Source of the DNA: Rhodospirillales bacterium
GTDB taxonomy: Bacteria > Pseudomonadota > Alphaproteobacteria > Rhodospirillales > UBA2165
Direction: 5' to 3'
DNA: 40,867 bases
NCBI GenBank assembly: GCA_028823885.1
Contig: JAPPFK010000167.1
Location: forward strand, 1 to 40,867
Shown: positions 36,821 to 40,867 of the stretch, one piece after another
How positions within the stretch are numbered: the stretch's first letter is position 1
Layout: every line of letters begins with the position of its first letter
Position numbers and translations under genes: made by a program
Notes under the pieces: model-generated
Database searches by the model: none
What the model was told of the DNA's origin: nothing
The model's input: the letters and a program-made list of their open reading frames with translations, nothing else

Positions 36821-38215
36821 CTATTCGACGACGGCGGTGCCGTCCTTGAGGCGGTCGGGTTCCAATGCGACGTGGCGTCGGACGGTACCGGGATCGCCGA
36901 TGGAGGGCACCACCTCGCCGTCCACGGTAATCTCCAGCGCGCCCGCATTGCCGGTCATCAATACCAAGCCCGGCCGGTTGGGGACCTCGTAGACATCACC
37001 CGCCTTGAGAAGCCGGGTCATGATCGACTGGTTTTCCGTATCGTCGCGCACCTGAACCCAGCTCGCGATCTTGGCGCGGACAACGATGCGGGGTTCCTCT
37101 TCGGTAACCGCGGAAGCGGGCGTTTCGTCGGCGGTCGCCGGCTGCACGGCGGCAATCTGCGTTTCCGCCGGTTCAGTGGCCGGTTGGCCGGTATCGTTCA
37201 GCGCCACTTGCGTCGGGTCGGGTTCCGGCGCCGGCTCGCTCGCCGCGGGGGTGTCCGGCATCGCCGGCGGTTCGGGCGCAGCCGCGGCGCCGATCTCGGC
37301 CGTCTCGGCAGCGGGTTCGGTGCTCGCTTCGGCCATTTCAGGCGCGGGCCTGGGCTCGGTGGCGCCAGCCGGGGCCGTTTCGACGGCTTCCGAGTTTGCG
37401 GCAGGTGCCGTCTCGGAGACTGTTGCATCCGTTTCCGCCGTTGGCGGCGGCGGGGCCTCGACGGCCTCGGTCACTTCGGGCGGCGCGGGTTCCGCCGGTG
37501 GTTCAACCGCCGTCTCAGGGGCGGAGGCAACGATGGCGGGTGTCTCGACCGGCCCAGGGGCGGAGGCAACGACGGCGGGTGTCTCCACCGGCTCAGGGGC
37601 AGCGCCCGGCGCATCGGAAGAGGCCGGTGCCGCGGTGAGCGCCGTTTCCGTGACCTCGGGGTCGGCCGCGGGACTTTGGGAGGTCTCCGGCGCATCGGTG
37701 ACCGGTTGCACGCTGGCCGCGTTCGCCGCGGCTGCCGGTGCCGTTTCCTGAGCGGCCTCGGGCTGAAGCCGGGACGGCACCGGCGTGACCACTTCGGCGA
37801 CGAAACGGTCTTGGGTCGACAGGAAATACCAGCCGCCGTAGCCAAGCGCGGCGACCAGAACGCCGACCATCAGTACGGCGCCCCGCGGCATCCCGTGTTG
37901 GGGGATGAAGGAGGGGAAGCTGAGTTCCGCGGGCTGGTCGGGAACGCTGGATTCTTCCTTGAACCGGCGTACCACATCCTCGCCGTCCAAATCCAAATAC
38001 TCGGCGTAGCCGCGAACGAAACCGACCGCATAGGCGTGACCCGGCAAATCGTCAAACCGGTCTTCCTCGATAGCTTCGATGTACACGCGGCGAATTCGGA
38101 GAGCTGCGGCGATATCTTCCGGTTCTTCGCCGCGCCGGAGCCGTGACGCACGGAGCAGCGCGCCAATCCCGCCGCCGGCTTTCATCTGTTGGGGAAGATC
38201 CGAGTGCGTGTCCAC
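36821..38215 (-). CDS. rodZ: RodZ-like protein: N-terminal HTH, TM segment, long Pro/Ala/Glu-rich linker, C-terminal DUF4115-like domain
   Basis: IGALLRASRLRRGEEPEDIAAALRIRRVYIEAIEEDRFDDLPGHAYAVGFVRGYAEYLDLD; TM GAVLMVGVLVAALGYGGWYFL; C-terminal ASWVQVRDDTENQSIMTRLLKAGDVYEVPNRPGLVLMTGNAGALEITVDGE. Confidence 0.88.
   Translation of the reverse strand: MDTHSDLPQQMKAGGGIGALLRASRLRRGEEPEDIAAALRIRRVYIEAIEEDRFDDLPGHAYAVGFVRGYAEYLDLDGEDVVRRFKEESSVPDQPAELSFPSFIPQHGMPRGAVLMVGVLVAALGYGGWYFLSTQDRFVAEVVTPVPSRLQPEAAQETAPAAAANAASVQPVTDAPETSQSPAADPEVTETALTAAPASSDAPGAAPEPVETPAVVASAPGPVETPAIVASAPETAVEPPAEPAPPEVTEAVEAPPPPTAETDATVSETAPAANSEAVETAPAGATEPRPAPEMAEASTEPAAETAEIGAAAAPEPPAMPDTPAASEPAPEPDPTQVALNDTGQPATEPAETQIAAVQPATADETPASAVTEEEPRIVVRAKIASWVQVRDDTENQSIMTRLLKAGDVYEVPNRPGLVLMTGNAGALEITVDGEVVPSIGDPGTVRRHVALEPDRLKDGTAVVE
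37516..37593. repeat. 39-bp tandem duplication (13 aa unit) in the rodZ linker, plus a partial third copy
   Basis: CAGGGGCGGAGGCAACGATGGCGGGTGTCTCGACCGGCC / CAGGGGCGGAGGCAACGACGGCGGGTGTCTCCACCGGCT; encodes PVETPAVVASAPG / PVETPAIVASAPE-like units. Confidence 0.9.
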
Positions 38216-38414
38216 GGTGCCGAGCCCCTTGACTGTTCGCCTCCTATGCGCGATCGGGAATCATCAAGGCCGCCCAGCCTTGGACGAACCGGCTGCCCGT
38301 TTCGCAGCGCAAAAAAACGACAAAAATCTAAGTATCGCCACTATTTGCGAGAATTTACCGCCATCGAGTCTTGAGTACAAGTTTTCTCTATGGTCCACGG
38401 CCCGGGACGGTTCC

Positions 38415-40688
38415 TTAAATCATCACTCCATGATCAATTGCGAATTCCCGGAGTTTTTCACGAAGGCTGTGTACGGGCATGGATTGCAGCGTTTGGATGT
38501 ATTTCGAGATATCGCCGTAGTTCAGGCTGCGGATCATGGTTTTGACCGGTCCGATGAATGACGGCGCCATGGAAAGGCTGCGAAATCCGACACCGATCAG
38601 CGCCATGGCGTCCAAGGGCCGGCCCGCCATTTCCCCGCAGAGGCTGATCGGAATCCCGGCGTCGTCGCACCGCGCGGCAAGGCCGCCCAAAAACGACAGG
38701 CCCGCCGGCGAAAGCGCGTCATAGCGATCGGCGATCCGCGGACTTCCGCGGTCGCTGGCGAACAGAAATTGAAACAGGTCGTTGCTGCCGACCGAGATGA
38801 AATCGACCCGTTCCAACAGCGCATCGAACTGAAACGCGAGCGCCGGAACCTCGAGCATGGTGCCGACATGCAGCTGTTTCGGCAGCGGCCGGTTGCGTTT
38901 TTCCGCACGTTCGAGTTCACGATCCAGGAGTGCCCGCGCGGCATCGAACTCCGAAACTTCCGTGATCATCGGAAACATCAGCGACAAGTCACGATCTCCC
39001 GCGGCCCGGATGAGGGCGCGGAATTGGTGCCTGATGAGAACCGGCTGATCGAGCGCCACCCGGATTGCCCGCCAGCCCATGGCCGGATTTTCTTCGTCGA
39101 AACTGCTCCAATAGGGCAGGCTCTTGTCGCCGCCGATGTCGAGGGTCCGGAAGACCACCGGCTTCCCGCCGCTCAGGTCCAGCACGCGCTCGTAGAGCGC
39201 CGATTGCCGGTCGACGTCGGGATACTTGCTGCTTTCCATGAACGGGATTTCGGTCCGGAACAGGCCGATACCGTCCGCGCCGGTCTCGTCCAGGCTCTGC
39301 AGATCGGCGAACAGGCCCGCGTTGATGTTGAGCGAGACGGTGACCCCGTCCTTGGTCTCGGCGGGGACGTTGCGGAGCGAGGCATATGCCGCCACGCGCC
39401 GGGCGCGGGCGCGGAGGGTTTCGGTGAACGCCTGCTGGACATCCTCGGCCGGGCGGATATGGGCTTCCGCCTCGTCGGCATCCACGATGACGATGTCGCC
39501 GGGCTCGACATTGTCGAGCAGGTCGGTGGCCCGACCGATCACCGGAATGTCGAGGGCGCGGGCGACGATGGCGACATGGGTGGTCGCCGAGCCCTCCTCG
39601 AGGACCAGGCCGCGCAGCCGGGTCCGATCGTAATCGAGAAGCTGTGCCGGACCCATGTTGCGGGCGACAAGGATGATGTTTTCGGGGAGCTCCCATTCGG
39701 GGCCGATGTCGTCTCCCTCGGTTCCGGTCAGATGCTGGAGCAGACGATTGGCGAGGTCCTCGAGGTCGTGCAGCCGCTCGCGCAAATAGGGGTCCCGCTG
39801 ATTCCGGAACCGGGCGCGGGTGTCGTTGTGGACCTTTTCCACCGCCGCTTCGGCCGTCAGGCCGCTGTCGATCGCCTCGCCGATTCTGGCGAGCCACCCC
39901 GCATCTTCGGCGAACATGCGATAGGTTTCGAGAATATCCCGGTGTTCGCCGCCGTTCGCCACGTCGGTCGCCTGGAGCATGGCGTCGATGGCGCCGTGCA
40001 TTTCGTCGACCGCTTCCCTCAGGCGCTGCTGCTCTTCCTCCGGATTGTCCGAAACCAGTCTTTCGATGACGAACCGGGGCTCGTGAAGAACCGCTTCGCC
40101 CATGGCGACGCCCGCGTTCAGCCTGACGCCTCCGATGGTGACCGGCAGCAGTGATGCGCCCTCCACGGCGTGCAGTTCCTCGGCGCTGATCAGCTCGCCG
40201 GCGGCGATCAGTTCGGCGATCACCATGGCGACCGTCTCGAGGGTCTCGGCCTCTTCGTCGGTGTAGTGACGCTGGGTCCGGTTCTGCACCGCCAGCACCC
40301 CTTGGACCCGGCCGCCGCGGAGGATCGGGACGCCCATCAGCGAGTTGTAGATCTCTTCGCCGGTCTCCGGCCGATAGGCGAATTTCGGGTGGCTCTGCGC
40401 ATCGGAAAGCGCCATGGGACGGGCGTTGGCGGCGATGGTGCCGACCAGTCCCTCGCCCATTTGAAGGCGGGTATTGTGGACCGCCGTGGGTTTGAGACCG
40501 GTTGCGGTGAAAAGCTCCAGCACTTCGCCGGCCCGCAGGACATAGATCGAGCACACCTCGGCGACGAGGTCGGTGGCGATGATGCCGGCAATCTTGTCCA
40601 GACGCTCCTGGGCCGAACCTTCACCCGCCATGGTGTCGCGAAGGCGCGCCAATAAACGTCGGGAACCTGTGAGCGGTACTCGTGCCAT
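38415..40688 (-). CDS. ptsP: PEP-protein phosphotransferase of the nitrogen PTS (EI-Ntr, GAF domain + EI)
   Basis: N-terminal GAF (LDKIAGIIATDLVAEVCSIYVLRAGEVLELFTATGL); LVLEEGSATTHVAIVARALDIPVIGRA (phospho-His region); GIGLFRTEIPFM; VGTMLEVPALAFQFDALLERVDFISVGSNDLFQF. Confidence 0.97.
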   Translation of the reverse strand: MARVPLTGSRRLLARLRDTMAGEGSAQERLDKIAGIIATDLVAEVCSIYVLRAGEVLELFTATGLKPTAVHNTRLQMGEGLVGTIAANARPMALSDAQSHPKFAYRPETGEEIYNSLMGVPILRGGRVQGVLAVQNRTQRHYTDEEAETLETVAMVIAELIAAGELISAEELHAVEGASLLPVTIGGVRLNAGVAMGEAVLHEPRFVIERLVSDNPEEEQQRLREAVDEMHGAIDAMLQATDVANGGEHRDILETYRMFAEDAGWLARIGEAIDSGLTAEAAVEKVHNDTRARFRNQRDPYLRERLHDLEDLANRLLQHLTGTEGDDIGPEWELPENIILVARNMGPAQLLDYDRTRLRGLVLEEGSATTHVAIVARALDIPVIGRATDLLDNVEPGDIVIVDADEAEAHIRPAEDVQQAFTETLRARARRVAAYASLRNVPAETKDGVTVSLNINAGLFADLQSLDETGADGIGLFRTEIPFMESSKYPDVDRQSALYERVLDLSGGKPVVFRTLDIGGDKSLPYWSSFDEENPAMGWRAIRVALDQPVLIRHQFRALIRAAGDRDLSLMFPMITEVSEFDAARALLDRELERAEKRNRPLPKQLHVGTMLEVPALAFQFDALLERVDFISVGSNDLFQFLFASDRGSPRIADRYDALSPAGLSFLGGLAARCDDAGIPISLCGEMAGRPLDAMALIGVGFRSLSMAPSFIGPVKTMIRSLNYGDISKYIQTLQSMPVHSLREKLREFAIDHGVMI

Positions 40689-40867
40689 TTACCTGCCTGC
40701 GTGGGGTGTGCGGCCAGCGCGCCGAAGGACGTCCCTGCCGCGCTTCCTGGCCGCTTAAACCGTCGCGCGATGAAAGCCGTTTTGCAATCGGCATTTGGCC
40801 CGGGCGGCGCTTGAGCGGCAGCGCCCGCCGCGCACCCGCGGAGACGGTCCCCGAACCGCCGCCCGGC

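Noticed and set aside
38769-40154. 461-aa and 521-aa ORFs overlapping ptsP in other frames
   Set aside because: Frame shadows of ptsP, which has clear GAF and PTS-EI motifs throughout.

Overview
This 40.9 kb high-GC window looks like ordinary chromosome from an alphaproteobacterium, probably Rhodospirillales-like. It is densely coded, with about 34 protein genes and one tRNA-Arg(CCU). I saw no CRISPR array, rRNA, transposase or phage module. Main blocks: (i) pcm, TPR/TTC38-like, GNAT and PanE-like genes; (ii) SUV3-like helicase, S4/Hsp15-like, TerB, FdxA and a CarD protein with a histone-H1-like N-terminal tail, followed by a degenerate metallophosphatase-like protein; (iii) MoCo-carrier-like, M48 protease, thermonuclease, proline iminopeptidase, tRNA-Arg, GFA, ICL/PEP-mutase and GST genes; (iv) a divergent orphan two-component pair (OmpR-type regulator / REC-Hpt); (v) a complete polyhydroxyalkanoate locus (DUF6489-like, phaC, phaB, phaP <-> phaR, phaJ, phaA) with a cluster of TTTTGCA-N-TGCAAAA palindromes between phaP and phaR; (vi) IclR, QueH, M23 peptidase, ClpB, MOSC; (vii) a tightly overlapping minus-strand run ptsP - rodZ - hisS - glutamyl-tRNA-reductase-like - prfA - prmC - DUF4167. 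The most unusual signals are three proteins that keep an enzyme fold signature but lack key catalytic residues: a GluTR-like protein with STCNR changed to STDDR inside the prfA operon, a PPP-type metallophosphatase-like protein with most metal ligands lost beside carD, and a Nudix protein with REUXEE changed to RQAAQK. All calls come from reading motifs and the ORF track; no database search was run.
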